From positions 1 through 64,000 of the forward strand of contig NZ_WIDQ01000007.1 in assembly GCF_009495745.1 (NCBI RefSeq): a stretch of 64,000 nucleotides of DNA. The letters run 5' to 3'. The DNA comes from Niveispirillum sp. SYP-B3756. GTDB lineage: Bacteria; Pseudomonadota; Alphaproteobacteria; Azospirillales; Azospirillaceae. The notes beneath the pieces were generated by a model. The model saw only the letters and a list, made by a program, of their open reading frames with translations, was not told the DNA's origin and ran no database searches. The translations under genes were made by a program, and so were the position numbers. Shown here in pieces: positions 25,791-36,020 of this stretch (its first letter is position 1; each line of letters begins with the position of its first letter).

Positions 25791-26075
25791 TTCCTCATCC
25801 ATGTTCAGCCGCTCCCGCAGCTGCTTACCGGTCTTGAAGAAGGGGATGACCTTTTCATCCACATCCACGCTTTCGCCGGTGCGCGGGTTGCGGCCGGTGC
25901 GGGCGTCGCGCTTCTTCACCGAAAAGGCGCCGAACCCGCGCAGTTCCACCCGGTCACCCCGGGCCAGCGCCTCGGTAATCTCGTCAAATATGGTGGTGAC
26001 GATCTTTTCAACGTCGCGCTGGTACAAGTGCGGGTTGCGCTCCGCCAGACGTTGGATCAGTTCCGACTTGGTCAT
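25788..26075 (-). CDS. ihfB: Integration host factor beta subunit
   Basis: A 95-residue DNA-bending protein of the HU/IHF family. [15 protein letters not shown] is the usual start, [26 protein letters not shown] contains the conserved beta-arm with the intercalating Pro, and [16 protein letters not shown] is the C-terminal helix. It pairs with IhfA (not in the window) to shape promoters, recombination and replication sites. ATG 26075 is preferred over a TTG three codons upstream. Its TAA stop is supplied by the end of the palindromic element R1. Confidence 0.95.
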   Translation of the reverse strand: MTKSELIQRLAERNPHLYQRDVEKIVTTIFDEITEALARGDRVELRGFGAFSVKKRDARTGRNPRTGESVDVDEKVIPFFKTGKQLRERLNMDEE

Positions 26076-26411
26076 ACCTGTCAATCCCCCCTGGGATGTG
26101 GTGGCCTGTTCTAAACTCGAAGCGGGCCGGTGCGCCCGCTGCCACGGACGGCAGGCCGGACACGCTTGGCCACCTTTGCATCAATTCGTCCCCAGATTGC
26201 CGCAGCCAGCGTGGCGGCGCAAGGGTAAGCCGTTCTGCTGTAACGGATTTCACCCTATTGCTTTCGTCGGAGGGGCAGTGTGGCACGCCGGCCATAGCGG
26301 CGACGCCCTGAACCCGTTAATATGCCCGGACGATAGGTTTCATCCTGGCAACACAACGGCTTGGGGCGGGCGACTCCGGCAGGGTTGCCCGCCCTGATAA
26401 TATCAAAGGTT
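26076..26411. other. Intergenic region between ihfB and a TetR gene
   Basis: No convincing gene. A GGGGGG tract (about 26086-26094) upstream of ihfB can serve as its ribosome-binding site. Near 26366-26394, GGGCGGGC pairs with GCCCGCCC and could terminate transcription of the minus-strand TetR gene, though without a clear T run. Confidence 0.4.
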
Positions 26412-27095
26412 TCACACCACGCGGTGCGGCGCCTCCAGCCCGGCGACCACGAAATCCACCACGCGCGCTGTCACCGCCGGCAGATTATCCAGGTGGCATT
26501 GGCCGCCGGACAGGGTTTCCAGCCGCTTCATGTCGGTATAAAGCGAATGCTGCACGCCCATGACAAAATGCAGCCGCCAGTAAACCTCCTGTTGTGGCAG
26601 GTGCGGCAGGGCGCGGGCCAGCGGCAGCACAAAACGCTGCAGGTGCCCGACATCCTTATCCAGCATCTCCCGTGCTTCCGGCGGGCCATCGCCCCGGGCA
26701 AAGGCGACGAACTGGTTGTACAGTGCCAGCCGATTGGAGGTGAAGCTGTAGCGGATGGCCGGCGCGATCAGCGCCTCCACAATCTCCCGCAGGGGTGGGG
26801 TGCCGCCACCGGCGCGCTCCTCTGCCTCCCGCAGCAGGCGGGCGCGTTCCCGGTTGAGTGCCACCGCCCCCCGGCGGAACACCGCCACCAGCAGTGCATC
26901 CTTGGACCCGAAATGGTAATTCACCGCCGCCAGATTGACGCCGGCCGCCGCCGTCAGTTCGCGCAGCGAGACGCTGGCATAGCTTTTTTCTGCGAACAGC
27001 TTTTCTGCCGCATCCAGGATCACCTCCTTGGTGTCCGGGCGCGCGCTGTCCGCCGGGGCCGTGCCCCCTTCCTTCTGTTCGGCTTCCGCCTTCAT
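26412..27095 (-). CDS. TetR family regulator, probably controlling the fatty-acid oxidation genes
   Basis: A 227-residue regulator. The first ~20 residues are charged and disordered. The helix-turn-helix is KEVILDAAEKLFAEKSYASVSLRELTAAAGVNLAAVNYHFGSK-like (about residues 23-65), followed by a CerR/PsrA-like C-terminal ligand domain (ALIAPAIRYS; WRLHFVMGVQHSLY). It is transcribed divergently from an enoyl-CoA hydratase/hydroxyacyl-CoA dehydrogenase gene. Two CAAAC-N4-GTTT sites in the gap match the PsrA consensus as I recall it, so acyl-CoA-responsive repression is likely inference. Confidence 0.85.
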   Translation of the reverse strand: MKAEAEQKEGGTAPADSARPDTKEVILDAAEKLFAEKSYASVSLRELTAAAGVNLAAVNYHFGSKDALLVAVFRRGAVALNRERARLLREAEERAGGGTPPLREIVEALIAPAIRYSFTSNRLALYNQFVAFARGDGPPEAREMLDKDVGHLQRFVLPLARALPHLPQQEVYWRLHFVMGVQHSLYTDMKRLETLSGGQCHLDNLPAVTARVVDFVVAGLEAPHRVV

Positions 27096-27168
27096 CCTTT
27101 TTTCGTCCCTACCCGTCCGTACAGGGCCGGCCCGTCCATCGGGCGGCCTTGCTATTGTTGGCCTGTAT

Positions 27169-27182
27169 CAAACAGACGTTTT
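27169..27182. promoter_or_regulatory. PsrA-like operator A (CAAAC-N4-GTTTT)
   Basis: CAAAC AGAC GTTTT, a near-palindrome between the divergent TetR and fatty-acid oxidation genes, close to the regulator side. Confidence 0.5.
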
Positions 27183-27291
27183 CCAGCTTAGCGTTCCCGC
27201 CGATCACTGCAAAGAGCCCAAAAGCCGGGGATAGGCTGTGGCTGACGCTGCGTCAACCACCCCTATCGCCTCGACAGGCAACGGGTTGACG

Positions 27292-27305
27292 CAAACACTT
27301 GTTTG
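27292..27305. promoter_or_regulatory. PsrA-like operator B (CAAAC-N4-GTTTG)
   Basis: CAAAC ACTT GTTTG, a perfect 5-bp inverted repeat 64 bases upstream of the fad gene start, where a repressor would block its promoter. Confidence 0.6.
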
Positions 27306-27368
27306 AAACTAGCATACGAACAGCGATGAGGCGCTGGCAAAGGCGCCCACCTGAACGGAGGAAATGCC

Positions 27369-29465
27369 ATGGACCGGCGGGTTGTCTTTTACGCCCGGCA
27401 GGGCGATGTCGGTGTCATCACGGTGGACAGCCCGCCGGTCAATGCCCTCAGCCAGGCCGTGCGCCAGGGTATCGGGCAGGCATTGGCCGAGGGGTTGGCC
27501 GATGCGGCGGCCAAGGCGCTGGTGATTCTGGGGGCCGGGCGCACCTTCATCGCCGGGGCCGATATCGCAGAATTTCTGGGCAGTGGGCTGGCCGAGCCCG
27601 ACCTGAACGATATCAATGCCGCCATCGAATCATCACCGAAACCGGTGATCGCTGCCATCCATGGCACCGCCCTGGGCGGCGGGCTGGAGGTGGCGCTGTC
27701 CTGCCATTACCGCGTTGCCACCAGCGATGCCCAGGTGGGCCTGCCGGAGGTGAAGCTGGGCCTGCTGCCCGGTGCCGGCGGCACCCAGCGCCTGCCTCGC
27801 CTGATCGGTGTCGCCAAGGCACTGGCCCTGATCACCAGCGGCGATTTCCTGCCCGCAACGGACGCGATGGCGTTGGGTTTGCTGGATCATGTGGGCAGCG
27901 GCACGCCGCTGGAACTGGCCAGCGCCTTTGCCGCCAGCCTGCCGGCATCCCCCCCGCTGCCGCGCGCCAGCCTGCGCAGTGACAGGCTGGGGCTGGGCGA
28001 TGGTGCCGCCGTGGCAGCCGCCCGGCAGAAGCTGGCCGACAGCGCACCCTGGCTGCACGCCCCGCAGCGCTGCATTGATGCGGTGGAGGCCGCCTTCACT
28101 CTGCCCTTTGTCGAGGGACTGGCGCGGGAACGCGCCCTGTTCTGGGATTGCATAGCGCACGATCAGTCCAAGGCGCTGATCCATGCCTTCTTCGCCGAAC
28201 GCGCCGCCGCCAAGGTGGCCGGGCTGGGCGATGCCAAGCCGCGCCCTGTGACGCAGGTAGGCGTCATCGGCAGCGGCACCATGGGGGGCGGTATCGCCAT
28301 GTGCTTTGCCAATGCCGGCATTCCGGTGACCCTGCTGGATATGGACAAGGCGGCGCTGGAAAGGGGCATCGGTATCATCGCCCGCAACTATGCCGCCACC
28401 GTGGCCAAGGGCCGGTTGACCCAGGCCACCATGGATAAGCGCCTGTCGCTGATCACCCAAACCACGGATTATGCCGACCTGTCCGCCGTCGATCTGGTGG
28501 TGGAGGCGGCCTATGAGGATATGGCGGTGAAACAGGCCGTGTTCGCCCGTCTGGGGGATGTCACCAAGCCGGGGGCCGTGCTGGCGAGCAACACCTCCAC
28601 CCTGGATATTGATGCCATCGCAGCCGCCAGCGGCCGCCCGGCGGATGTGGTGGGGATGCATTTCTTCAGCCCCGCCAATGTGATGAAATTGCTGGAGGTG
28701 GTGCGCGGCCGCGACAGTGCGGCGGATGCCATCCAGACCGCCATGAGTATCGGTCGCAAGATCGGCAAGGTGGCCGTGGCGGTCGGCAATTGCGACGGCT
28801 TTGTCGGCAACCGGATGCTGCAATATTACGCCACGGAGGCGCAGCGGCTGGTGATTGAGGGAGCATCGGTCGCGGCGGTCGATCAGGCCGCCCGCCGCTA
28901 TGGTCTGGCCATGGGGCCGTTTGCCATGGGCGATATGGCCGGGCTGGATGTGATGCAGGCCATCCGCGACCGCCGGGTGGCGGAGGGCAAGATCTATGGC
29001 ACCGCCCTGTCCGACCTTTTGACCGCCGATGGACGCAAGGGGCAGAAGAACGGGCGCGGCTGGTATCACTATGAACCGGGCGACCGCACACCCCGCCCCG
29101 ACCCCGCCGTGGCCGCCATGGTGGATGCCTATCGCCAGCAGCACGGCATCACCCCCCGCACCATCGGGGAGGAGGAGATACAGAAACGCTTGGTCTATGC
29201 CCTGGTGAATGAGGGCGCGCGCATCCTGGAAGAGGGCATGGCGCAGAGCCCGGGCGATATCGATATCGTCTATCTCTATGGCTATGGCTTCCCGGCCTGG
29301 CGCGGCGGCCCGATGAAACAGGCGGAACTGACGGGGCTGGCCGATGTGCTGGCCGATATCACCCGCTTCGCCCAGATGGCCGGCGACGACCCCACCGGCG
29401 CCCACTGGTCCCCCGCGCCGCTGCTGGTGCAGCTGGTGGCCGAAGGCCGGGAGCGGTTTGGTTGA
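27369..29465 (+). CDS. Bifunctional enoyl-CoA hydratase / 3-hydroxyacyl-CoA dehydrogenase (FadB/FadJ type)
   Basis: A 698-residue beta-oxidation enzyme. The N-terminal crotonase domain (about 1-190) has the oxyanion segment [10 protein letters not shown] and both catalytic glutamates (GGGLEVALS and GLPEVKLG). The NAD domain starts at about residue 297 with [14 protein letters not shown], the catalytic His is in [16 protein letters not shown], and the C-terminal dimer domains include [12 protein letters not shown] and [18 protein letters not shown] seven bases before ATG 27369 is a strong ribosome-binding site. It precedes an acyl-CoA dehydrogenase by 59 bases. No thiolase is adjacent. FadB versus FadJ cannot be settled here. 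Confidence 0.94.
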   Translation: MDRRVVFYARQGDVGVITVDSPPVNALSQAVRQGIGQALAEGLADAAAKALVILGAGRTFIAGADIAEFLGSGLAEPDLNDINAAIESSPKPVIAAIHGTALGGGLEVALSCHYRVATSDAQVGLPEVKLGLLPGAGGTQRLPRLIGVAKALALITSGDFLPATDAMALGLLDHVGSGTPLELASAFAASLPASPPLPRASLRSDRLGLGDGAAVAAARQKLADSAPWLHAPQRCIDAVEAAFTLPFVEGLARERALFWDCIAHDQSKALIHAFFAERAAAKVAGLGDAKPRPVTQVGVIGSGTMGGGIAMCFANAGIPVTLLDMDKAALERGIGIIARNYAATVAKGRLTQATMDKRLSLITQTTDYADLSAVDLVVEAAYEDMAVKQAVFARLGDVTKPGAVLASNTSTLDIDAIAAASGRPADVVGMHFFSPANVMKLLEVVRGRDSAADAIQTAMSIGRKIGKVAVAVGNCDGFVGNRMLQYYATEAQRLVIEGASVAAVDQAARRYGLAMGPFAMGDMAGLDVMQAIRDRRVAEGKIYGTALSDLLTADGRKGQKNGRGWYHYEPGDRTPRPDPAVAAMVDAYRQQHGITPRTIGEEEIQKRLVYALVNEGARILEEGMAQSPGDIDIVYLYGYGFPAWRGGPMKQAELTGLADVLADITRFAQMAGDDPTGAHWSPAPLLVQLVAEGRERFG

Positions 29466-29524
29466 GGGGGGTGCCATCGCGCTCCCTCCCCTCTGTCCCC
29501 AACCGGCCACCACAGGAGACCCCC

Positions 29525-30739
29525 ATGACCGGCATTTTCACCCAAAGCCCGCGCACCACCGCCCTTCACGCGGCCCTGACCCGTTTCATGGACGATCATG
29601 TCTACCCCAACGAGGCCGCGCTTTACGCCCAGGTGGCGGCAGGGGAAACGCGGTGGAAGCCGCTGCCCCTGCTGGAGGAGCTGAAGGAAAAGGCCAAAGC
29701 CGCCGGCCTGTGGAACCTGTTCCTGCCGGACAGCGAACTGGGGGCCGGGCTGACCAATCTGGAATATGCGCCCTTGTGCGAGGTGATGGGACGCAGCCAC
29801 TGGGCCCCGGAAATCTTCAATTGCAGCGCGCCGGACACCGGCAATATGGAAGTGCTGGTGCGCTATGGCACCCCGGACCATCAGGCGCGCTGGCTGAAAC
29901 CGCTGCTGGCCGGCGACATCCGCTCCGGTTTCGCCATGACGGAGCCGGCGGTTGCCTCCTCCGACGCCACCAATATCGCCACCACAATCAAGCGCGATGG
30001 CGACCATTACGTGATCAATGGCCGCAAGTGGTGGACCAGCGGGGCCAATGACACGCGCTGCAAGATCATGATCGTCATGGGCAAGACCGATCCGGACAAT
30101 GCCGACCGGCACCGCCAGCAATCCATGATCCTGGTGCCGACCGACACGCCGGGCGTCACCGTGAAGCGCCCGGTGCCGGTGTTCGGCTATGATGATGCCC
30201 CGCATGGTCATGCGGAAGTGCTGTTCGAGAATGTGCGCGTGCCGGTGGAAAACATCCTGCTGGGCGAGGGGCGCGGGTTTGAGATTGCGCAGGGCCGGCT
30301 GGGACCGGGGCGCATCCATCATTGTATGCGGCTGATCGGGGCGTCGGAGCGGGCACTGGAACTGACCTGCCAGCGCCTGCTGTCGCGCGTGGCCTTCGGC
30401 AAGCCCATCGCCACGCAAGGCGGGTGGCATGAACGGATTGCCGAGGCCCGCATCGCCATCGAACAGGCCCGCCTGCTGACCCTGAAGGCAGCCTATATGA
30501 TGGATACGGTGGGCAACAAGGTGGCCAAGGCCGAGATCGCCATGATCAAGGTGGTCGCCCCCAACATGGCCTGCAAGGTGATCGACATGGCGATCCAGGC
30601 CCATGGCGGTGGCGGCGTATCGGACGATTTCCCCCTGGCCTGGGCCTATGCCAACGCCCGCACCCTGCGCCTGGCTGACGGACCGGACGAGGTTCACCGG
30701 GCGCAGTTGGGCAAGCTGGAACTGGCGAAGCACCGGTAA
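29525..30739 (+). CDS. Acyl-CoA dehydrogenase
   Basis: A 404-residue FAD enzyme of the ACAD10/11-like branch. Substrate and flavin segments are visible: [67 protein letters not shown], and near the end [16 protein letters not shown], where the family's active-site region lies. ATG 29525 with AGGAGA upstream is preferred over an in-frame start 63 bases earlier. It acts before the upstream hydratase/dehydrogenase in beta-oxidation, and both probably form one operon under the divergent TetR regulator. Confidence 0.93.
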   Translation: MTGIFTQSPRTTALHAALTRFMDDHVYPNEAALYAQVAAGETRWKPLPLLEELKEKAKAAGLWNLFLPDSELGAGLTNLEYAPLCEVMGRSHWAPEIFNCSAPDTGNMEVLVRYGTPDHQARWLKPLLAGDIRSGFAMTEPAVASSDATNIATTIKRDGDHYVINGRKWWTSGANDTRCKIMIVMGKTDPDNADRHRQQSMILVPTDTPGVTVKRPVPVFGYDDAPHGHAEVLFENVRVPVENILLGEGRGFEIAQGRLGPGRIHHCMRLIGASERALELTCQRLLSRVAFGKPIATQGGWHERIAEARIAIEQARLLTLKAAYMMDTVGNKVAKAEIAMIKVVAPNMACKVIDMAIQAHGGGGVSDDFPLAWAYANARTLRLADGPDEVHRAQLGKLELAKHR

Positions 30740-30826
30740 CATGCTGCTTTGTAATGTATTCGCCGTACCGAGGCCGTGAACCATTATCTCAAGGAAATCA
30801 GCACCAGCGCATCACGGCGATCGGCA

Positions 30827-30945
30827 TTCCACCAATCTCCCTTGACCGTGACCGATCAAGGGAGATTTCAGGTTCTCTCAGTCGCCGGGCGCTGCCTCCG
30901 GCCTCCAACCCACCTAAAGGTCAACCGTTAGGCGGGTTGGCATTA
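30827..30945. repeat. Palindromic intergenic element copy R2 (shortened)
   Basis: Same end hairpins as the 60.3 kb copy: AATCTCCC-type hairpin at about 30834-30867 and CCAACCC...GGGTTGG hairpin at 30905-30940. Most of the GC-rich core is deleted. The last TTA (30943-30945) is the stop codon of the minus-strand DUF1203 gene. It lies between convergent genes. Confidence 0.78.
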
Positions 30946-31410
30946 CACCCGGTCCACCCGGCCGGCGTAACAGCCGCGCTTTGCGAAATGCACATGCAGA
31001 TAGGCGATATCCGACCGGGCCAGATAGTCTCGCAGCAGGCCATCGGCCTCCTTCCCATCCACCACATCGGCCTCCACGATGAGATCATCCCTGTTGTAAG
31101 CGCGCACAGATAACAGACGCTTTGCCATCATCGGAGGTACCGTGTTTTCCACCACGCGGGTCGGCACAGGCCCTTCGGTTACAAAGATCGGGCCTTCCGC
31201 CCGATAGGGGCTGTTTGCCGGCTGGTGGCAGAAGCGAAGCAGCAGCACCGGCGTTCCGGCCGGAACATCGGCCAGGGTGACCCGGCAGGGATACATGCCT
31301 TCATCCGGTGCCACCATCCGGTGGATGCCCTGCGTTGCCAGGGTCGCATCATCCAGGCCAAAAAGCGGGGCGAACAGGTCGGATGACAGGCCGCTGATAC
31401 GGTAGTTCAT
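30943..31410 (-). CDS. DUF1203 domain protein
   Basis: A 155-residue protein covering the whole DUF1203 family: MNYRISGLSSDLFAPLFGL at the start, YPCRVTLADVPAGTPVLLLRF, the Pro-Tyr-x-x-x-Gly-Pro-Ile-Phe segment SPYRAEGPIFV, and LRDYLARSDIAYLHVHFAKRGCYAGRVDRV at the end. Function unknown; no signal peptide, so presumably cytoplasmic. ATG 31410 is favoured over 31428 because the family starts there. The stop is formed by the end of repeat element R2. Confidence 0.8.
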   Translation of the reverse strand: MNYRISGLSSDLFAPLFGLDDATLATQGIHRMVAPDEGMYPCRVTLADVPAGTPVLLLRFCHQPANSPYRAEGPIFVTEGPVPTRVVENTVPPMMAKRLLSVRAYNRDDLIVEADVVDGKEADGLLRDYLARSDIAYLHVHFAKRGCYAGRVDRV

Positions 31411-31488
31411 GGGGAGAAGCTCCATCACGGGAAGTGGATGGCGCTATCATGTCGGGCGGCTGTTGCGTGCGCGCTCCGGTTCTTGCTG

Positions 31489-32556
31489 TCAAAGCAGCCA
31501 GCGGCCCTCCAGCCAACGCAGGGCCCAGAGCGCCGGGCCGCCCTGTATCCACCATCGTCCCCAGGTGGCAAGCGCGGTACCGTCGCCGAGATCGATCAGG
31601 CAGGGCGGGGGCTGCCGCGGTGTTGGCTGGGCCGGGCGGCCGCCGGCCAGGGCGGCCAGATTGTTGGCCAGCGCTGGCCAGCCGGGATGGTGCCCCTCTG
31701 CCGGGCGCACCGCCTCCCCGGCGGCGATCATCCGCGCAAAGCCGGGCACGCCCAGGGCTGCATCGGTCAGCAACCGGCCATCCGCATCCACCGGCAAGCC
31801 GCTGTCGCGCAGCCATGCGGGGCCGGCGGCACCGGTTGCGTTCAGCAACAGGTCAAAGGCGATACGGTCGCCACCCTCCAGCACGGCCTCGTTCCCTTCC
31901 ACCCGCAGCACGGGGGCCATTTCCTGCAGGATGGTGCCATGCGCGGCCAGCGCCTCGATCAGGCGCACACCGGCCGGTTCCGGCAGGCGGGTCAGCAGGC
32001 GGCCACGGGTCAGGATGGTGATGGCGATATGCCCGCCCTCCCGCGCGGCCAGCGCGATCAGGGCCAGCGCCAGCCCGCAGGCTGTGATGCCGCCGCCGGC
32101 GATGGTCAGGGCCACCGCCCGGCCGGGATGCTGGCGGAACCGTTCCACCAGCGCCTTGTGCAGGGCCAGCAGCCGGGGCAGGGGGCGGGTGGCGAAACAG
32201 CGGGGGTGATCCTGCGTGCCGGGCAGCGGTCGGGTCAGCGCCAGCGCTGCGATGGAGAGCAGGTCGAAGCCCAGCGGCTCCCCCTGGCGGCGATGCACCT
32301 GCCCTGCCGCCGGGTCAATGCGCGTTATATCATCATCGAAGAAATAGAGGCCATGCCGCGCGGCCATCGCAGCGGCATCCAGGCTTGCCGCCGTCGGATC
32401 GACCCGCCCGGCCAGGATGGGGGAAATGGCTTCTGTCCAGAATTGCGGCGCGGGGGCAACCAGCCCCAGATCATGGCCCGCCCGTTTCAGCCGGGCCAGA
32501 CGGTGCAGCAATGGCGGCCGGGCGTGCCCGCCGCCCAGCAGCAGGATACGGCTCAA
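31489..32556 (-). CDS. NDH2-like FAD-dependent pyridine nucleotide-disulfide oxidoreductase
   Basis: A 355-residue two-dinucleotide-fold protein. The N-terminal [13 protein letters not shown] is the GGGHxH-like FAD motif of the branch often fused to selenophosphate synthetase; [17 protein letters not shown] is the second nucleotide motif, and [15 protein letters not shown] the C-terminal FAD contact. SelD itself is absent here. Start appears to be TTG 32556 overlapping the ctrA stop, so it may be translated with ctrA. Electron donor and acceptor unknown. The second position His is followed by Arg rather than the usual His. Confidence 0.72.
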   Translation of the reverse strand: MSRILLLGGGHARPPLLHRLARLKRAGHDLGLVAPAPQFWTEAISPILAGRVDPTAASLDAAAMAARHGLYFFDDDITRIDPAAGQVHRRQGEPLGFDLLSIAALALTRPLPGTQDHPRCFATRPLPRLLALHKALVERFRQHPGRAVALTIAGGGITACGLALALIALAAREGGHIAITILTRGRLLTRLPEPAGVRLIEALAAHGTILQEMAPVLRVEGNEAVLEGGDRIAFDLLLNATGAAGPAWLRDSGLPVDADGRLLTDAALGVPGFARMIAAGEAVRPAEGHHPGWPALANNLAALAGGRPAQPTPRQPPPCLIDLGDGTALATWGRWWIQGGPALWALRWLEGRWLL

Positions 32557-33266
32557 CCCACAGCCTTCACCGCCGTTGCCTCAGCCTCCGGCGGGTCGCG
32601 CAGCACATAGCCGCGGCCCCAGACCGTTTCGATGTAATTGTCGCCATCGGTGGCCGTCACCAGCTTCTTGCGCAGCTTGCAGACAAACACGTCGATGATC
32701 TTCAATTCCGGCTCATCCATCCCGCCATAGAGATGGTTGAGGAACATTTCCTTGGTCAGCGTCGTGCCCTTGCGCAGCGACAGCAGTTCCAGGATGCCAT
32801 ATTCCTTCCCCGTCAGATGCAACGGCTGGCCGTCCACGGCCACCGTCTTGGCATCCAGGTTCACGGCCAGCCGGCCGGTGCGGATGACGCTTTCCGAATG
32901 GCCCTTGCTGCGGCGAATGATGGCCTGGACGCGGGCGATCAGCTCCCGCTTGTCGAACGGCTTGGTGATGTAATCATCGGCCCCGAAGCCCAGCCCCTTG
33001 ATCTTGTTGTCCAGGTCCGACAGGCCGGACAGGATCAGGATGGGGGTGGTCACCCGGGCGGCGCGCAGACGGCGCAACACCTCATACCCATCAATATCGG
33101 GCAGCATCAGGTCCAGGATGATGATGTCGTAATCATATAGCTTGCCGATTTCCAGCCCGTCTTCACCCAGGCTGGTGGCATCGACAATATAGCCGCCATC
33201 CGCTGCCAGCATCAGCTTGACGCTTTTCTGCATCGCGGGATCATCTTCAACCAGCAGGACACGCAT
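32553..33266 (-). CDS. ctrA: Cell-cycle response regulator CtrA
   Basis: A 237-residue OmpR/PhoB-type regulator. The receiver has phospho-acceptor Asp in [16 protein letters not shown] and Lys in DYITKPF; the winged helix includes [26 protein letters not shown] and [15 protein letters not shown], nearly invariant in CtrA. In alphaproteobacteria CtrA controls flagellar genes, motility and, in some orders, DNA replication. ATG 33266 with GAGGGAAG upstream fits the family N-terminus [10 protein letters not shown]. It is divergent from fliI-fliJ, with TTAACC half-sites in between. Confidence 0.96.
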   Translation of the reverse strand: MRVLLVEDDPAMQKSVKLMLAADGGYIVDATSLGEDGLEIGKLYDYDIIILDLMLPDIDGYEVLRRLRAARVTTPILILSGLSDLDNKIKGLGFGADDYITKPFDKRELIARVQAIIRRSKGHSESVIRTGRLAVNLDAKTVAVDGQPLHLTGKEYGILELLSLRKGTTLTKEMFLNHLYGGMDEPELKIIDVFVCKLRKKLVTATDGDNYIETVWGRGYVLRDPPEAEATAVKAVG

Positions 33267-33381
33267 GTTTCTTCCCTCGGCGATGGGTTCAGGGTTACCC
33301 CTTCTGTGACCGGTTGTGCTGAGAACTCTTTTATGCAACCAGCCTGCGGCGCCACCAGGGCCTTTCAACCGACAAGAGTTA

Positions 33382-33439
33382 GGTTAACAGAGCTTCGGCG
33401 CATATGCTACGTGCCGGGCGGCAATCTGACCTTAACCAT
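33382..33439. promoter_or_regulatory. Candidate CtrA half-sites between ctrA and fliI
   Basis: TTAACCAT at 33432-33439, and GTTAAC at 33383-33388 (TTAACC on the other strand). TTAACCAT is a CtrA half-site reported in Caulobacter, as I recall. No full TTAA-N7-TTAA box is present. Autoregulation and control of fliI are likely but inferred. Confidence 0.45.
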
Positions 33440-33506
33440 GCCGGTGCATTAGTATGTGGTGTATCCTCTGCCTGCTTCCCCCGCATGAAAGGGTATTCGT
33501 CCCGTG

Positions 33507-34832
33507 ATGATCGATGCCGACCAGATGCTGCAGGAGATCAATGCCCTGCCGCCCTACCGCATGTTCGGGCGCGTCACCTCCGTGCTGGGCATGATGGTGG
33601 AGGTGGGGGGCGTGGAACGGCGGCTGTCCATCGGCGGGCGCTGCCGCGTGTTCAGCCGGGGCGGGCGGGCCGTGCCGTGCGAGGTGGTGGGATTCCGCAA
33701 TGGCCGCGCCCTGCTGATGCCCTATGGCACGCTGGATGATATTGGCCTGGGTTGCAGGGCAGAGGTGGCGGAAGGTCAGGCGGCGATCTATCCGACGCCG
33801 GCCTGGCTGGGCCGGGTGATCAATGCCCTGGGCCAGCCGATTGACGGCAAGGGGCCGCTGCCGCAGGGCGATGTGCCGGTGATGATCAAGGCCAGTCCGC
33901 CGCCCGCCCATGCGCGCCGCCGTGTCGGCGGCAAGATGGATCTGGGCGTGAAGGCCATCAACACCTTCCTGTCCTGCTGCCGGGGTCAGCGTATGGGTAT
34001 CTTCGCCGGCTCCGGTGTTGGCAAATCGGTGCTGATGTCGATGCTGGCCAAATATACCGAGGCCAATATCAGCGTCATCGGCCTGATCGGTGAACGCGGG
34101 CGCGAGGTGCAGGAATTCCTGGAACATGATCTGGGGGAGGTGGGGCTGGCCCGCTCCGTCGTCATCGTCGCCACCAGTGACGAGCCGCCGCTGATGCGCC
34201 GGCAGGCGGCTTATATGACCTTCGCCGTCTCGGAATATTTCCGCGATCTGGGCCAGGATGTGCTCTGCCTGATGGACAGTGTGACCCGCTTCGCCATGGC
34301 CCAGCGTGAAATCGGCCTGTCGGCGGGGGAACCGCCGACCACCAAAGGCTATCCGCCCACCGTCTTCGCCGAGCTGCCCCGCCTGCTGGAACGAGCCGGC
34401 CCCGGCACGGGCGATGGCACGATCAGCGGCCTGTTCACCGTGCTGGTGGAAGGCGGTGACATGGAAGAACCCATTGCCGACGCGGTGCGCGGTATTCTGG
34501 ACGGCCATATCGTCATGGAACGCCGCATTGGTGAGCGTGGGCGTTATCCGGCCATCAATATCCTGCGCTCGGTCAGCCGCACCATGCCGGGCTGCAACAC
34601 GCCCGAGCAGAATGCCCTGGTTGGCCGCGCCCGCCGGTTGATGTCGGTCTATTCCGACATGGAAGAGATGATCCGCCTGGGCGCCTATCGCAAAGGCAGC
34701 GATCCGCAGGTGGATGAGGCGATCCATTTCAACCCCGCCCTGGAAGCCTTCCTGCGCCAGAGCAAAGGGGAACAAAGCACCCTGGACCAGGGCTATGCCG
34801 AGCTTGAAGCCATCCTGGGCGGTGCCGGATGA
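33507..34832 (+). CDS. fliI: Flagellar type III export ATPase FliI
   Basis: A 441-residue F1-beta-like ATPase that energises export of flagellar rod, hook and filament proteins. Walker A is [10 protein letters not shown], followed by [13 protein letters not shown], Walker B in [13 protein letters not shown], and the [23 protein letters not shown] segment of the type III ATPase family. The start is ambiguous between GTG 33504 and ATG 33507, with GAAAGGG about 15 bases upstream. It overlaps fliJ by four bases (ATGA), so they are translationally coupled. Probably under CtrA control. Confidence 0.96.
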   Translation: MIDADQMLQEINALPPYRMFGRVTSVLGMMVEVGGVERRLSIGGRCRVFSRGGRAVPCEVVGFRNGRALLMPYGTLDDIGLGCRAEVAEGQAAIYPTPAWLGRVINALGQPIDGKGPLPQGDVPVMIKASPPPAHARRRVGGKMDLGVKAINTFLSCCRGQRMGIFAGSGVGKSVLMSMLAKYTEANISVIGLIGERGREVQEFLEHDLGEVGLARSVVIVATSDEPPLMRRQAAYMTFAVSEYFRDLGQDVLCLMDSVTRFAMAQREIGLSAGEPPTTKGYPPTVFAELPRLLERAGPGTGDGTISGLFTVLVEGGDMEEPIADAVRGILDGHIVMERRIGERGRYPAINILRSVSRTMPGCNTPEQNALVGRARRLMSVYSDMEEMIRLGAYRKGSDPQVDEAIHFNPALEAFLRQSKGEQSTLDQGYAELEAILGGAG

Positions 34833-35266
34833 AGGATCTGAAGCCGATCATCCGGCTGAACCAGCGCTCCGTCGACGAACGCCGCCGTCATCTGGGTGAA
34901 TTGCAGCGGGCAGAAGAACGGCTGCTGGCCGATATCGCCGCCTTTGAGGTGCAGGTGGAACAGGAAAGGGCGGTGGCCGCCACCGACCTGAACCTGGCCC
35001 GCGCGCTGCCCGCCTTCCTGACCCATGCCAAGCAGCGGCGCGAACAGTTCCAGCACGCACAGGCGATGATGCGCCAGGAAATCGCCAAGGCCGAGGAGAT
35101 GGTGGCCGACGCCTTCCGCGAACTGAAGAAGTTCGAGCAGGTGCAGGAACAGCGCGATCTGGCCGCCAAGCAGGCCCGGCGTTACCGCGAAACCCAGATG
35201 TTTGACGAGGTGGCCTCCATCCGCTTTTCCCGCCAGCACGGGGACGGGTCGGAGGATCAGACCTGA
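34829..35266 (+). CDS. fliJ: Flagellar export protein FliJ
   Basis: A 145-residue, highly charged, almost fully helical protein with heptad character ([47 protein letters not shown]), as expected for the FliJ coiled coil that sits in the FliI ring like a gamma subunit. Primary sequence is poorly conserved in this family, so the call rests on coiled-coil nature, length and the 4-base overlap with fliI. A small hairpin follows. Confidence 0.9.
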   Translation: MKDLKPIIRLNQRSVDERRRHLGELQRAEERLLADIAAFEVQVEQERAVAATDLNLARALPAFLTHAKQRREQFQHAQAMMRQEIAKAEEMVADAFRELKKFEQVQEQRDLAAKQARRYRETQMFDEVASIRFSRQHGDGSEDQT

Positions 35267-35284
35267 TGATCATTTTTCATCTAC

Positions 35285-35302
35285 CCTATCCTTTTGGATA
35301 GG
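35285..35302 (+). terminator. Small hairpin after fliJ
   Basis: CCTATCC-TTTT-GGATAGG, 7-bp stem with a T4 loop, 18 bases after the fliJ stop. Only a weak T tract follows, so it may be a weak or factor-assisted terminator. Confidence 0.5.
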
Positions 35303-35387
35303 TCTGGTGCGGGGGCCGGGGTGACGTCATCTCTATGGGCAGAGGGCCATTGTGGCCCCGGTTCCCATCAGGGGCGGAGGCGGCATC

Positions 35388-35990
35388 ATGCGCTGGGCAC
35401 AGGCTTGCCATCGGGTGCTCTGGCGGCGGCGGGGCTGGCCGGCGCGGTTGGGCCTGCTGGGTGTGGCGTCGCTGCTGGGCCTGGGGTTCTATCTGGGCGG
35501 GCTGCAGGTGACGGGCAATTTTCACACCGTCATTCCCCAGGAGCTTTACCGTTCCGCCCAGCCCTCCCCGGCGCAGATCACCGCCTATGCCGCTTCCTAT
35601 GGCATTCGCAGCATCGTCAACCTGCGGGGGGCCAATCCCGGCCGGGACTGGTATGAGGCGGAACGGACGGCAGCGCAGCTTCTGGGCATTCAGCATGTCG
35701 ATTTCGCCATGTCGGCGAAACGCCCGCTGGATGATGCCCGCGCCGCGCAATTGATCGCCCTGTTGCGGGCGGTGCCCAAGCCGGTGCTGATCCATTGTCA
35801 GGCGGGCTCCGACCGGACGGGGCTGGCCTCGGCCCTCTATCTGGCGGCCGTGGCCGGGCAGGGGGAGGAAGCCGCAGAGGGGCAGCTTTCCGTGCTGTAC
35901 GGCCATGTGGGCCTGCCAATGCTGGGCCCCTATGCGATGGATGAGACGTTCGAACGGATGGAGCCGGCCCTGGGCTTCCCAGATTCCTGA
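35388..35990 (+). CDS. Membrane-anchored tyrosine/dual-specificity phosphatase-like protein
   Basis: A 200-residue protein. A hydrophobic segment at about residues 18-38 (ARLGLLGVASLLGLGFYLGGL) would anchor it with the catalytic part in the periplasm. ELYRSAQPSPAQI and SIVNLRGANP are typical of the DSP/PTP-like family, and the signature HCQAGSDRTGLAS supplies the catalytic Cys-x5-Arg. An acidic general acid may be in KRPLDDARA. ATG 35388 is preferred, with GGCGGAGG upstream. Its place behind fliJ may be coincidental. Substrate (phosphoprotein, phosphoinositide or polysaccharide-related) is unknown. Confidence 0.82.
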   Translation: MRWAQACHRVLWRRRGWPARLGLLGVASLLGLGFYLGGLQVTGNFHTVIPQELYRSAQPSPAQITAYAASYGIRSIVNLRGANPGRDWYEAERTAAQLLGIQHVDFAMSAKRPLDDARAAQLIALLRAVPKPVLIHCQAGSDRTGLASALYLAAVAGQGEEAAEGQLSVLYGHVGLPMLGPYAMDETFERMEPALGFPDS

Positions 35991-36020
35991 ATTTCCGTGT
36001 TCGCTCTCCGGGTCCGGGCG

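Noticed and set aside
27633..29513. Long minus-strand frame antisense to the fadB/J-like gene
   Set aside because: Low-complexity His/Gly/Gln composition and no motifs; the sense frame has full catalytic motifs.
33267..33503. Full CtrA box TTAA-N7-TTAA
   Set aside because: Only half-sites are found; the TTAA/TTAG pairs present have the wrong spacing.
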